64,000 nt of DNA, from assembly GCA_030374735.1 (NCBI GenBank), contig JASCIV010000033.1, positions 1 through 64,000 on the forward strand. The letters run 5' to 3'. This document shows positions 20,740-30,745 of this stretch, one piece after another. Source of the DNA: Gracilaria caudata (taxonomy: Eukaryota > Rhodophyta > Florideophyceae > Gracilariales > Gracilariaceae). Within the stretch, counting starts at the first letter, position 1; every line of letters starts with the position of its first letter. The notes under the pieces were generated by a model that saw only the letters and a list, made by a program, of their open reading frames with translations, searched no databases and was not told the DNA's origin. Both the position numbers and the translations under genes were made by a program.

Positions 20740-23635
20740 CATCGGTATTGTGTTGGACACAACCTGCCGCGTCGGTACATCAGTTGGATTCAGACGTGTT
20801 CGCAAGGTTATGTAATTGCCGCTCGGATTATTAGATAGTACAGATCAACTCGTCCTTCCTCGTCATATTACTACAGTAGGGATGCTTCCCATTTTCGCTA
20901 GCGAAGAATGCTGGTGAATCCTAGGATCATTCACACTGTGCAGCGACTGTTACGGCGGTACCGATTTTCTTGAAAGTACATCTCTCACAAAACACAAGAA
21001 TTACATCACCTACCAACTCAAAACTAGCACACCAGGCAGCAAAGATAGCCAGAAAACCTCTCATGATGGACACTTTCCGAGACAACAGTTCCCCGTTGGA
21101 AGACATTGGCTCACTGTGGTGGGTCATATGTACAACAGTACATAGAAGCTCATATGACTGATAGAGAGAGAGAGAACCAGCATTCGAATGAACGAAGTTA
21201 ATGGTGGTGTTGTTGTTCAAATCACTGAAAGGAGCAAACAAGTGTTTCTGTTGCGGGTATGGCAAAATGATTTCGATTAGTCGTGAGAGAGCGTTTCTTT
21301 GAACACAAATGATCTGTACTATGTTGTAATTAGGCTAGCACACCTATGAAGAGAGAGAATGAGACGGAACATTACCAAGGCTGGACCAGAAACGTCTCGC
21401 GAAAACCAACTCTTTGCTGTGCAGATCTGTTTCTCTAAGTTTCAAGGTGCTTGTTCTTTTCTTCGTTCCGCGGACTGTACAAATTCTTTTTCCCGAATGC
21501 GGTTTGAAACTCACGGAGACATTAACTCTCGAGGGATACCCTTCCGATATTTGAGAAAAAACCGGGCCATGTGATTGGTTTCTAAGGCTTTTCTCTAGTC
21601 GCTCTTGTGAGAGGCTACTACGAATATCGCTGTCTACATCTCTCTGGCTGTCTGGCCGGACATCCTTTATAGCCCAGTTGTCTCATAGCTCTCGCAATGG
21701 ACAGGAGTGCTCTCGAGATAGGAGCGATAACCCTACTTACGAACGATGATGACAATCATCAATTTTAGGCAGACAATTAAATCAGACAATGTTCGAATTC
21801 TCACCTCTCTCTTTGGATGGCTTGTCCATTGACAAGAAGAGCCGACTTGGACACATGTCTGCTATTCGTACAAAACAGAGAAAGCAACTGAACAGTATGG
21901 GAGGGCTCGTTTCTCCGCAACTTTTGATGCACGCCGTGCGTGAGATTATTCGTCTCTACCAATGCCAACTGGCTTTGCGAAACGGGGCGGCTTATGAAGG
22001 TTTGTAAGGATGGCGTTGCAGTTTCACATCATACTCTCGGGATCTTGCTTGTAGTGGATGATACGCGCGGTGATTTGCTTGTTCTGTGCAAAGGAGAGTA
22101 GGTTGGCTGCGTGCTGCCCAATGTAGGCATTACTGGAGCAAGAGGGTTAAAGGCATAACCCTTTGGCGTATGGATGGCGTAGCAGCGTATATCGCGCGAG
22201 ACAAGGGATATTGGCCAAATCAGAACAAGTTGTGCAGAGCGAGTCAGAACGAAGTTCAAAAGCGGGGTCCAGCGTTCTAATGTTATATGCTTGAATTGAG
22301 CACAAAGGATTTGTGTGGTGGACACTGGGTCACCCGAGAATTGAACTGAGGTGCACTAGCGTCAGAACAGCACAGGCAAAACTGCTTGCAGCCAGCGAGC
22401 GCGACTTGTGCGTTGTATTGCGTCTCTGAGTGTGGCGTGTGATGCTCAGGATTTTCTGCAACGTTATGTGGCTCATTGAGTTGATGAAAGCGTGTCCACA
22501 GAGCAAGATACAAAGAGCTGGGAGATACTGAGTAGGGGAGATATTTTTAGGTCGAAGAAGGTTGATGAGGGATGTGGACCAGACAAAAACTTTTTCAGTT
22601 GTTTTTTGTTGGTTGTTCGGTTAACTGATGTAGGGCTCAGAAACGGCGACGGGCGCAATGGCGGAAGGTTTTATCTCATGCGCCGGTTGGTGACCTGAGA
22701 TATTGTACAAAGTCGGCGACCAAGTGCGCATCACCGTGATGGAGAAGGTCTGACGTGTCTAAGTTAGCAAGCGTAAGTTACAAAAACTTTTTCTGCCTTG
22801 TTTGGTGCAGTCACGGGACCGAGTGCGGAACTTTGCACAACTCCTTAATGAAGAGTCGTTTTTGTTAAAGACGTGTTTGCTATTCGATGCGCTGCCGAAA
22901 ACTTTCAAGGCAGCCGGGAATGGAGCGTGCGAATGGAAGCTGCGACGGCGGCGCCGTTGCGGTGCACTTGGTAGCGTTCCCTCTCCGACAACACACGTGA
23001 AAACAACAACTCGCGCGCGCACTCACGGAGGCGGAAAGCCACAATATGCAAAATTTGCATTCCAGCCCCCACGCTCGAACTGGCGGCGAAAAAAAGGCAC
23101 GCCGTGAGCAAAGCACAATGCACGTGCGTAACGCGTGGCGGCGTTTGTGCGCCAGTCGCAAGGTCGGCGAAGCGCGACGCGCGTCGGTTGGCGCAGCGCA
23201 GTCCAACATTCTGCCGCTTGGAAGCGGCAGATTGCGTGCTCGAGAAAGCAGCCACTAACTGTGCGTCATGCTAGTGGTGTTCCTCTGTACCGCCACCAGT
23301 CCGTTGACAAGCTCTCCCTGTGCGTCTTCGCCAGCACAAACGCCCACCACATGTCTGTCGTACAACGGCGTTCACTCTGCGAGCTCTCCATTCGCCCTCG
23401 TCCACCAGAGCAATCTCGCAGTGCGAACCCAAATCCCCTTCAGCCTCGACTTTAATCTTGGCATATCTCTCATTCCGGCGCACGTCCGTCCGCTTACGTA
23501 TACTCCACAACCATTCCTCTTCCTCCATCCTCGTTTTAGCCGCATTATTCCTCACGCCGCAACCTAAACCGCGTTGTTCTCTTTTCGCTTTGCCTTCAAT
23601 TCAATCTACCAATCCACTATCTCCAACGCACCGAA
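20740..23635. other. Gene-poor region upstream of the K+ channel
   Basis: About 2.9 kb without a supported gene. A short AG run lies at about 21163-21174. The last 350 bp are pyrimidine-rich, as expected for the leader of the K+ channel gene, and contain no ATG-initiated protein-like frame. Confidence 0.45.
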
Positions 23636-25720
23636 ATGGCTCCTACTAATCCACCAGAGTCCGACTCCTCAGCCAGGACTCGCCGTTTCGGCTCAGGTGT
23701 TGCCAATCTATTCTCTCGCACTACCTATTCCAACTCAATCGATGGTACCTTACGAACCACCGATTCTTCAGCGTCGGACTACAATGACCAACCTCGTCGC
23801 ACAAGTGAGTCCGAGCCGCCAAAGCCTCAAAACAATACCCCTGTTCAAGACAGCCATGATGTTCAGATGCGAAATCGCGTCAACGTGCTTCTCAATGAAC
23901 AGGCCTTAGAGCATCATCCAAACAGCTCCGATTACTCTATTCGACATAAGCCCTTTCATCATTCTCCGCGTTCAACACACCGTTTTCTCACCTTTCGACC
24001 GGCCTGGGATATGTTTATGCTTGCGCTGTTGGTGTATGTTGCCACAGTGTCTGTGTTTGTGTATTCGTTTCTTGGAGTCTTAGGCGTGGCGAGTGCTTGG
24101 TTTTGGATTGAACGCTTTCTTGATGTCGCCTTCACTGCTGATGTCGTTCTATCGTTCTTCTTTCCTCCGTATGACAAGAACGGGCATTTGATGTACGAGA
24201 GTGAACGTTCACAAGCTCGCCGTCGCTACATAAAGACCTGGTTTGTTGTGGACGTAGTCTCTGCTTTTCCGTGGGATATAGTCGTGCTTGCCGTTGTAGG
24301 CCGACAAAGCAACCAACACTTGCTCCAGTTACCTCGTTTCCTTCGCGTTCTGCGTCTTCTCAAGCTTGTCAGGCTCTTTCGCTTACTCCGTCTATCCGTC
24401 GTGTTTAGGTTTTTCGAGGTTAAGTTCCGACTCAAGTACGGTCATGTCCGCCTTGTCTCCTTGTACGTCACGGTGCTTCTCATTGCGCACTGGTTTGCGT
24501 GTGCCTTCTTCTATTTTGGTTCCCTTGGTCTGGATGCTCCATGGACAGCCGAGGACTACGTACCGGCCGATTTGTACGGCAAGTACATGACTGCGTTGTA
24601 CTTTTCGGTGTACACCATCACCACCATTGGATATGGTGACGTCACTCCGGAGAACACAGTTGAACGAACGTACACCACCGTCATCATGTTTTTGGGAGCT
24701 GCTTGCTTTGCGTATGTCATCTCACAAGTTTCCAATATATCCGGCGAGCTCAACCGATCCTCTGAACGTTTTCGAAAGACAATGGATGAGTTGACGGATC
24801 TTCAACAGTCAAGGGATCTTCCTCAAGAACTTGTCACACAGATTCGCGCCTATTTTCATCGCGCGAACCGAAGCCCTGAACTGGAATGTGAACGAGAATT
24901 GTTGAATAGAATGACGAGAGAACATCGACTACAAGTTTTGAAACATATTTACAGTACGCGCTTGAGCAGCTCCAAATTGTTCCAAAACATCCCCCCCGCT
25001 GCTCTTGATAATGTTTATGACAAAGTTCGAGAGAAGTTTTTCTTGAAAGATCAATGTCTTTACCGGCACGGTGAAAGCCCGAAGAGCTTTTTCATTTTGC
25101 TAGATGGAAAGGTTAGAATTGAGGAGGAAGGCGAACAGCCGGTTACGATAAAAACCCCAGGTGAGATGTTTGGAGATAGTGACCTTTTATTTTACCAAAA
25201 ACGGCAAGGGAAGGCAGTATGCACCGATTTCACAACCGTTATATGCGTTCCGCGCGAAGCCGTGATGGAGGTACTTCAGGATCACGAAATGGAACTGAAG
25301 AGATTAAGAGATCAGGAGGCGCTTAAACTATGGGAAAGGGCTACCAAGAACGTCAAACAGCAGATTCAGTACGTGAGGTTTGCTAGGACGTTGCGCTGTA
25401 ACGCGGAAGAGTACTGGCGTAATAAAGGAATGGATATTAAGATGTGCAGCCCGGATACGTCAACCACGGCGATGTTGTCCGATTTAAGGAACAAGGACGA
25501 AGCTGTCCGCATCAACAAGGGGGAAAACGCTGCGGCGCGAAGGAGGGGAGATGCCAGCAATGCTGGCGTTACAGAACAAGAAAAGGAATACGCAAACATG
25601 GCAGAGCTAAAGGCTGAGCTAGACAGGAAGGTGAAGCACATTCATCAACTAGAGAAGAGACTTGAATCAGTACAGCGTCACTTTGCTGAAGTGATGAAAG
25701 TGTTAAAGGTAGAGCGCTGA
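23636..25720 (+). CDS. Voltage-gated-type K+ channel with C-terminal CNB-homology domain
   Basis: 694 residues. A disordered N-terminus (1-115) precedes six membrane segments. S4 is a regular Arg/Lys ladder (RFLRVLRLLKLVRLFRLLRL, about 230-250). The pore holds TTIGYGDVTPEN near 327-338, the K+ selectivity filter. A C-linker and a cyclic-nucleotide-binding-homology domain follow (about 448-545), and a final coiled coil (about 650-690) suggests tetramer or partner assembly. It belongs to the HCN/KCNH/plant-Shaker superfamily. In the CNB fold the phosphate-binding cassette reads PGEMFGDSDLL then QGKAV, so the usual FGE Glu is Asp and the ligand-binding Arg is absent. This suggests it is not gated by cyclic nucleotides. 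Start ATG in GAA-ATGGC. Confidence 0.92.
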   Translation: MAPTNPPESDSSARTRRFGSGVANLFSRTTYSNSIDGTLRTTDSSASDYNDQPRRTSESEPPKPQNNTPVQDSHDVQMRNRVNVLLNEQALEHHPNSSDYSIRHKPFHHSPRSTHRFLTFRPAWDMFMLALLVYVATVSVFVYSFLGVLGVASAWFWIERFLDVAFTADVVLSFFFPPYDKNGHLMYESERSQARRRYIKTWFVVDVVSAFPWDIVVLAVVGRQSNQHLLQLPRFLRVLRLLKLVRLFRLLRLSVVFRFFEVKFRLKYGHVRLVSLYVTVLLIAHWFACAFFYFGSLGLDAPWTAEDYVPADLYGKYMTALYFSVYTITTIGYGDVTPENTVERTYTTVIMFLGAACFAYVISQVSNISGELNRSSERFRKTMDELTDLQQSRDLPQELVTQIRAYFHRANRSPELECERELLNRMTREHRLQVLKHIYSTRLSSSKLFQNIPPAALDNVYDKVREKFFLKDQCLYRHGESPKSFFILLDGKVRIEEEGEQPVTIKTPGEMFGDSDLLFYQKRQGKAVCTDFTTVICVPREAVMEVLQDHEMELKRLRDQEALKLWERATKNVKQQIQYVRFARTLRCNAEEYWRNKGMDIKMCSPDTSTTAMLSDLRNKDEAVRINKGENAAARRRGDASNAGVTEQEKEYANMAELKAELDRKVKHIHQLEKRLESVQRHFAEVMKVLKVER

Positions 25721-25774
25721 GTTCTGTCGACGGTTACATTATGTTTGTTTTACACGAGTTTTCGTAGCGAACAG

Positions 25775-26349
25775 TTACATAGCAAAAGGACGCGTAGGTA
25801 GTACAGGTGATGGACGACCGTAGCCGTAAGTGTACAAGAGGGCCAACAAAAACTGAACGAGTCCATCACGCGCATAATACAGGATATATCGGAAAATGGG
25901 CACGTATGAAGTGTCAGACTAAATGCGGGGTGAATTACGCAAACGTCTGTTAACAACGGAAACGACGACAGAGAATGACGCACCTGAGCTTGCGCATTGC
26001 CATAGTCGGCAGCCTTTCGGTACCATAGCTCTGCATACCGGGCTGAGGAGGGACACCTTGGCAATTCAAACACAATGGAACGCCAAATCGAACTGGTGTT
26101 ATCCACCAGATTCCGCCAGGAGCTGCAAACGTTTCTCACGGCAGCGATATCCTTCGCAGCCGAAAGACGTTCGAAAATGGACAGCAGCACCTCCTCCGGC
26201 AGGTGGGCGGTCGTAGCGCGCGAAGGTGGGGGATAAGCTCGTGGTGGTGGAGGGAGCAATAACAGTGGCGCACGCGCAAGTGGCGGACGTGCAAATGGCG
26301 CGAGCTGCATGCGGTGGCAGAGACGCTCCTCTCGCGTGGTGCCGTCCAT
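25775..26349 (-). CDS. F-box protein with a single Sel1-like repeat (two exons)
   Basis: Exon 1 is 26349-25984 and exon 2 is 25852-25775, on the minus strand, giving 147 residues. The F-box (HLPEEVLLSIFERL to SIWRSIVFELP, residues 49-97) would bind Skp1 in an SCF ubiquitin ligase. A Sel1-like repeat (ELWYRKAADYGNAQAQ joined to FLLALLYTYGYG, 107-134) is complete only after splicing, which is why I place the intron here; the unspliced frame continues into non-repeat sequence. The frame is open upstream from a TTG, but the ATG at 26349 has an ideal ACC-ATGG context. The N-terminus is Pro/Ala-rich. Plants have F-box proteins with Sel1 repeats; the substrate is unknown. Confidence 0.72.
25853..25983 (-). 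other. Spliceosomal intron in the F-box gene
   Basis: 131 nt on the minus strand, from GTGCGT (25983) to TTCAG (25853), phase 0. It interrupts the Sel1 repeat between NAQAQ and FLLALLY. Confidence 0.7.
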
Positions 26350-26783
26350 GGTGCAGGGCGGCGCGGGCAGACTGCGGGCGACGCGAGGCTGGTCGCCGGC
26401 AGCGCAGAGCGACCGAGACGCTGAAGATATGTATGGCAGAAATGAGAGCGCGAGCGGCTGCAACGCGTTCGCTCTTCAGGGAGGGGACGGGTGCGTTGGA
26501 GCGTTGGAGCGTAGGGACGCGTGTGGTGGCTCCATGCGTCATTTCGTGTGCAGCTGGCGCGCGCCCATTGGTGCGTTGAGGCCCACTCGGGGGTTGCGCA
26601 TCATGCGCTGTTTGCACATGCTCCTTGCTTGAGCTCCAACCAGTAGATCGTTGTAGCGTTCTACCCTTGTATCTAACATTTCTCCTTCCCCTTGGTGAAG
26701 TTAACCACAACGCGAGGTAAACGGAGGGCGTGTTTCTCCACGCGTCCGGCTAGACCATTTGGAACAAGCTTGACTGCCCGATT
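26350..26783. promoter_or_regulatory. Divergent promoter region, F-box and GGT-like genes
   Basis: 434 bp between two start codons. Carries GTAGCGTTCTACCCTTGTA at 26653-26671, a copy of the motif shared by several divergent regions here, 120 bp before the plus-strand ATG. Confidence 0.4.
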
Positions 26784-28403
26784 ATGGCGCCCATGAGTCC
26801 TCCCGTCACCAGAAAGGCCGTGTACGGACGTGCGGCAGTGGCCAGCTCGCAGCCGCTGGCGACCTCAGCCGGCTTGCAAATCTTGCTGAGCGGAGGAAAT
26901 GCGTTTGACGCCGCCATAGCGGTCGGCGCTATGCTCACCGTCACTGAGCCGTGTTCGAACGGTATTGGCGGAGATTTCATTGCCCTGTGCGATAATAATG
27001 ACGATGTCACCGCCGTGCTCGGCACAGGAGCCGCGCCGGCTGAGATCAGCCCATCGTTGTTCCCGCAACAGCCGGTACCGCTTGATTGTGTACACACCAT
27101 CACTGTGCCCGGTACGATTGCCGCGTGGGTTGATGTCAAGAATCGTTTCGGTTCATCGAAGCTGTCGCTTTCGGATTGTTTGCAGCCGGCTATTCGCGCC
27201 GCCAGGAACGGGTTTCCGCTTGGAGAGGCCACGGCGTACTACTGGAAGAACAACGAAGAGTGTCTGAGAGCCGCGAAGAATGGCACTGATATGCTGATTA
27301 GCGACCGCGTCAGCGGTTGCCATCGAGCGCCAAAGGCGGGTGAGATATTTGTAAACGCCGCTCTGGCCAGTGTCTTGGAGGAGGTCGCGGAGCGTGGCCG
27401 AGACGCGTTCTATGCAGGTCGCGTAGCCGATGCCATAATCAAAACCATTACAAGTCTCGGTGGAGTGATGACCAAACAAGATCTGGCCGATCACAAAACG
27501 CTATTTACCAAGCCCATTTCCACTACATATCGCGGCCGAACGGTTTACGAACCGCCGCCGCCGACGCACGGCATTGTGGCACTCATGTGTCTCAATATGT
27601 TGGATAATTATAACATGAGAGAACTGGGTGAACACGATGCATGGCATGTCATGATAGAGGCCGTGCGTCTCAGCTTTGCACAGGCTTCAAAACGCATCGC
27701 AGACCCTGACTATGCATCTGATTGCTCCGCAGAGCTCATTAAATCATCGTTCTGTGAACAGCTGCGCCAGCGTATCAACATGTCGCACAGATGCGAAATT
27801 GAGCAGGGCACGCAAATGCCGAAGGGCGGTACAGTTCAGTTTTCCGTGATTGACGCACAAGGAAACGCAGTGAGCGCTGTGCAGTCGAACTACTGCAACT
27901 TCGGCACTGGACATGTTCCAGAAGGATGCGGCTTCACGCTGCAAAACCGCGGTCTCAACTTCTCGCTGAATGCGGGCGATGCCAACTGCGTGGCCGGTGG
28001 AAAGAGATCTTACCACACGATCATACCGGCGATGGCCAAGCTTGGGCGGTGGAAGGCGGCAATAGGAGTGATGGGGTCGTTCATGCAACCACAGGCGCAT
28101 GTGCAGGTGCTACACAGCTTGCTGGACAAGGACATGGACGCGCAGCAGGCGCTGGATCGAAAGCGCTTCCGTGTGATCGGTGCGTTCTCGGGCGTTGAGA
28201 AAGGTATGTGCGATGACGCCGTGCTTGTGGAGGAGGGCTTTAGTGAAGAGTCGAAAGAAGAACTGGTACGCAGGGGTCACGACGTTCGCGTGGGGGGGCT
28301 GGCAGAATTCGGCAAGGGCCACATCTGTGTGAGGAACGAGAGCGGGGTGGTGATGGCTGGCGCGGATAACCGCGCCGACGGCGTCGCCTTGGCGATGGTG
28401 TAG
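26784..28403 (+). CDS. Gamma-glutamyltransferase-like N-terminal-nucleophile hydrolase
   Basis: 539 residues. The fold hallmarks of the GGT family are present: an N-terminal segment AVASSQPLATSAGLQILLSGGNAFDAAIA, then GIGGDFIAL, VPGTIAAWVDV, and the processing site KGGTVQFSVIDAQGNAVS with the nucleophile at Thr350. The C-terminal part has GFTLQNRGLNFSL and SYHTIIPAM. The QSNY...GFTLQNRG pattern is closer to bacterial YwrD/cephalosporin-acylase-type relatives than to classical animal or plant GGT. There is no signal peptide or membrane anchor, so a cytosolic amidase or acylase acting on gamma-glutamyl or related amides is more likely than an ectoenzyme. Autocleavage before Thr350 is inferred from the family. 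The substrate is unknown. Confidence 0.88.
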   Translation: MAPMSPPVTRKAVYGRAAVASSQPLATSAGLQILLSGGNAFDAAIAVGAMLTVTEPCSNGIGGDFIALCDNNDDVTAVLGTGAAPAEISPSLFPQQPVPLDCVHTITVPGTIAAWVDVKNRFGSSKLSLSDCLQPAIRAARNGFPLGEATAYYWKNNEECLRAAKNGTDMLISDRVSGCHRAPKAGEIFVNAALASVLEEVAERGRDAFYAGRVADAIIKTITSLGGVMTKQDLADHKTLFTKPISTTYRGRTVYEPPPPTHGIVALMCLNMLDNYNMRELGEHDAWHVMIEAVRLSFAQASKRIADPDYASDCSAELIKSSFCEQLRQRINMSHRCEIEQGTQMPKGGTVQFSVIDAQGNAVSAVQSNYCNFGTGHVPEGCGFTLQNRGLNFSLNAGDANCVAGGKRSYHTIIPAMAKLGRWKAAIGVMGSFMQPQAHVQVLHSLLDKDMDAQQALDRKRFRVIGAFSGVEKGMCDDAVLVEEGFSEESKEELVRRGHDVRVGGLAEFGKGHICVRNESGVVMAGADNRADGVALAMV

Positions 28404-28863
28404 ATTCGTCGTGCACGAAGAAGGCGGTCGCTGTTGTTGTCGGCGGGACGGAGGGGCGCGCCAGACGCGGCCCTGCGCGCGACCAACATTACAGCGGGCG
28501 CGGCTGGTTTGAAAACACAAAATCGGCGCGCTTTTTTGCGTGCAAACTGCGAAGACTCTGCACGCGCGTTTTTCGCGCTTCGCAGCGTACCCCAAGTGCG
28601 GCGGCCACGCGCTCGAGACGTGCACCGCCGTTTTGGCAGCTGTTGGGAGCGTATGGCGACACTTCGCGCGTAGTAGAGCCCCTCTCACACACTAATATTA
28701 TCTATCTGTGCACATATTACCGCCCTGCACGAAAAGCGTCAGCTCTGTGTCACACACGTTTTGCTCGTCCGCATACATCCGCTCGTGTCTCGTCAAGCGC
28801 GTGTGCTCGCTCTTTTATTTGTTGCATTCGCGTTTTTTCGTATCTCAGCTCTCTGTTTGCATC
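28404..28863. other. Intergenic, GC-rich, upstream of the BET gene
   Basis: 460 bp, GC-rich in its first half and pyrimidine-rich towards the BET start. No gene seen. Confidence 0.5.
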
Positions 28864-29886
28864 ATGGGCGAGACTGGTAGAAAGAAACAGCGAAAGAGAG
28901 AGCCCATTAAGAAGACTGAGCAATTGCCGCCAATTGCTACCGATCCGTCCGTCGCCGATGACCAGTTTCAATTTTGCAAGACGCTTGTGTCCGAGGTGCT
29001 CGACGATGAGCAAGCCTTGTCCTTCAGCAAACCGGTTGGCGAGCTTTGGGACCCGGCTGTGCTCACCGACTACTTTGACAAGATCAAACAGCCCATGGAT
29101 GTCGGCACCGTACAGAATACGTTGCTTCATGACGGATACAATAATGATTCCTCGCACTTTGATCCCAATCTGTTCCGTCAGCAAATTCGTCTGGTTTTTC
29201 TCAATGCCATGGAATATAACCAGCGCAATACTGACTTGCACCGTCTAGCGTCCAAGTTCATCCACTTTATTGACTCACGTCTGGCTAGAATTCCCGTGCC
29301 GAGCAGTACGCCCGACTCTGAGCGCAATGAAAGCGCTTCTCCGCAGTCGGACAGGCCGTCGTCGGGAAGAACCGAGAAGAAGAAGTCAAGGGTTGAAGAA
29401 AAAGATGACGCCGACGACGAGGAAATGACGCCACAAGACAACGAAGACGAGGTGGCAGTGGAGAAACTCAAGACTCAAATAGCAGCCATCGAGAAAAAGA
29501 AGGCAAAATCGGAGGCGATACTTGCAGAGCTGGAGATCAAACGTAATATTCCGCTCACGTTTGAGGAGAATTCCAAGCTGCGAGATGAAGTGGAGAAGCT
29601 ACCGTGGGAAACTGCGCAGAAGGTGGTTCATATCTTGCGCAAGTATGTGGATGAGGCGTTGGAAAATATGAGTGAAGAGGACCCAGAATTCGTCACGTTG
29701 GAGTTTTCCACGGTCGAGCCAAGACTGTTGCGTGATATTGAGAGCCTGGTTCGTCCGGACCCGGTGAGAGACAGAGAACGCAAGGCTATTGCACAGTATG
29801 AAGAAGAGATTGCCAATGCGAAGCGCAAGCTCCGTTTGATATCAGATGGCGAATCGGGAAAGAAGAAAGCGAGAAGACGTCGTTGA
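28864..29886 (+). CDS. BET-type bromodomain protein (GTE-like)
   Basis: 340 residues from the ATG in CATC-ATGGG; the frame is open upstream only from a GTG. One bromodomain spans about residues 34-142, with LWDPAVLTDYFDKIKQPMDVGTV (ZA loop) and NAMEYNQRNTDLH, whose Asn is the acetyl-lysine anchor. A Glu/Lys-rich linker with a coiled coil follows. An ET (NET) domain at about 229-299 reads FEENSKLRDEVEKLPWETAQKVVHIL. The Lys/Arg tail is a likely nuclear signal. One bromodomain plus ET is the plant GTE layout rather than the two-bromodomain animal BRD2/4 layout. Role: reading acetylated histones and recruiting transcription regulators. Confidence 0.93.
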   Translation: MGETGRKKQRKREPIKKTEQLPPIATDPSVADDQFQFCKTLVSEVLDDEQALSFSKPVGELWDPAVLTDYFDKIKQPMDVGTVQNTLLHDGYNNDSSHFDPNLFRQQIRLVFLNAMEYNQRNTDLHRLASKFIHFIDSRLARIPVPSSTPDSERNESASPQSDRPSSGRTEKKKSRVEEKDDADDEEMTPQDNEDEVAVEKLKTQIAAIEKKKAKSEAILAELEIKRNIPLTFEENSKLRDEVEKLPWETAQKVVHILRKYVDEALENMSEEDPEFVTLEFSTVEPRLLRDIESLVRPDPVRDRERKAIAQYEEEIANAKRKLRLISDGESGKKKARRRR

Positions 29887-30745
29887 ACGCGTAGGACGAG
29901 GCTGTGAGAAAGCATATGAGTGCGGGTTGGGGTCGGTGTGGTGTCGGGACGGCGGGCAGGTTGTGCTGCTGCCAAAATATTGGAGTTGCGAAATGATGGT
30001 TCGCCATCTTGTGCTTGAATGTGTCGTGCATGGACGTGGAATCGGGCAGTGTGTATGTTGCGTGTAATTGTCTCAAATCGATGTGGTTTGCTGCTCACTT
30101 TCGAGTTTGTGTTGTACAGAGAAAGGTGTGCCGGTGCTTGAACAATAAAAGTGGGGAAGTTTGCGGTGGTTCTGCACCGACTTTCCGAACACACAGAGGC
30201 GTTGTATGCTTGCGTCGGAGAACACGTGGTTACATCACACATTGCGGTTGTATTGGCTTACAATAACCGTGAGCACTGGTGAACAGCGTTAGAAGCTTAG
30301 TAGGAAGTGCGGTGTTCCACCTTGGGACTAGTTCCAATAACTAAAACGAGTGTGATGAGATGCGCATACCTTTGTACTTATCGTCATGCTTGACAGACCG
30401 TTTTCTGTGTTCATATAGATTTATATGGTTGCATGAGGTGCATGGCCCCGCCGCCCAGAGAGATGGGTCCGCTTCACAAAAATGACGCGCAACACGTTGT
30501 TGCTAGCAAATGACCATCATGGTCGTACTTAACAATATCTCCGCATCTTTTTCGATGTTCCATAATTTAGACGTTTGGCAGCTACAAGCTGAGTGGCGGT
30601 TCCTCCTTCCGCCAGTGTACGCAGAAGCTGGAAGCGCGGAGAAGGCGCGCAGCGTTTTTGTGAAAAGCAGTTGGAACAGCTGTGACGAGCAGGTGCGAGG
30701 TGGTTGATTTGGGTGTTGCTGAATGTTATCCGCGACGAGCACAGC
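29887..30745. other. Intergenic region between BET and TBCE
   Basis: About 860 bp. An AATAAA at 30144-30149 may be the polyadenylation signal of the BET gene, 260 bp after its stop. No further gene seen. Confidence 0.5.

Noticed and set aside
22029..22325. 98-codon minus-strand frame in the gene-poor region
   Set aside because: No domains or protein-like pattern; typical chance frame.
22319..22380. TTCAATT in a tRNA-like setting on the minus strand
   Set aside because: The T stem does not pair and no acceptor or anticodon arm can be drawn.
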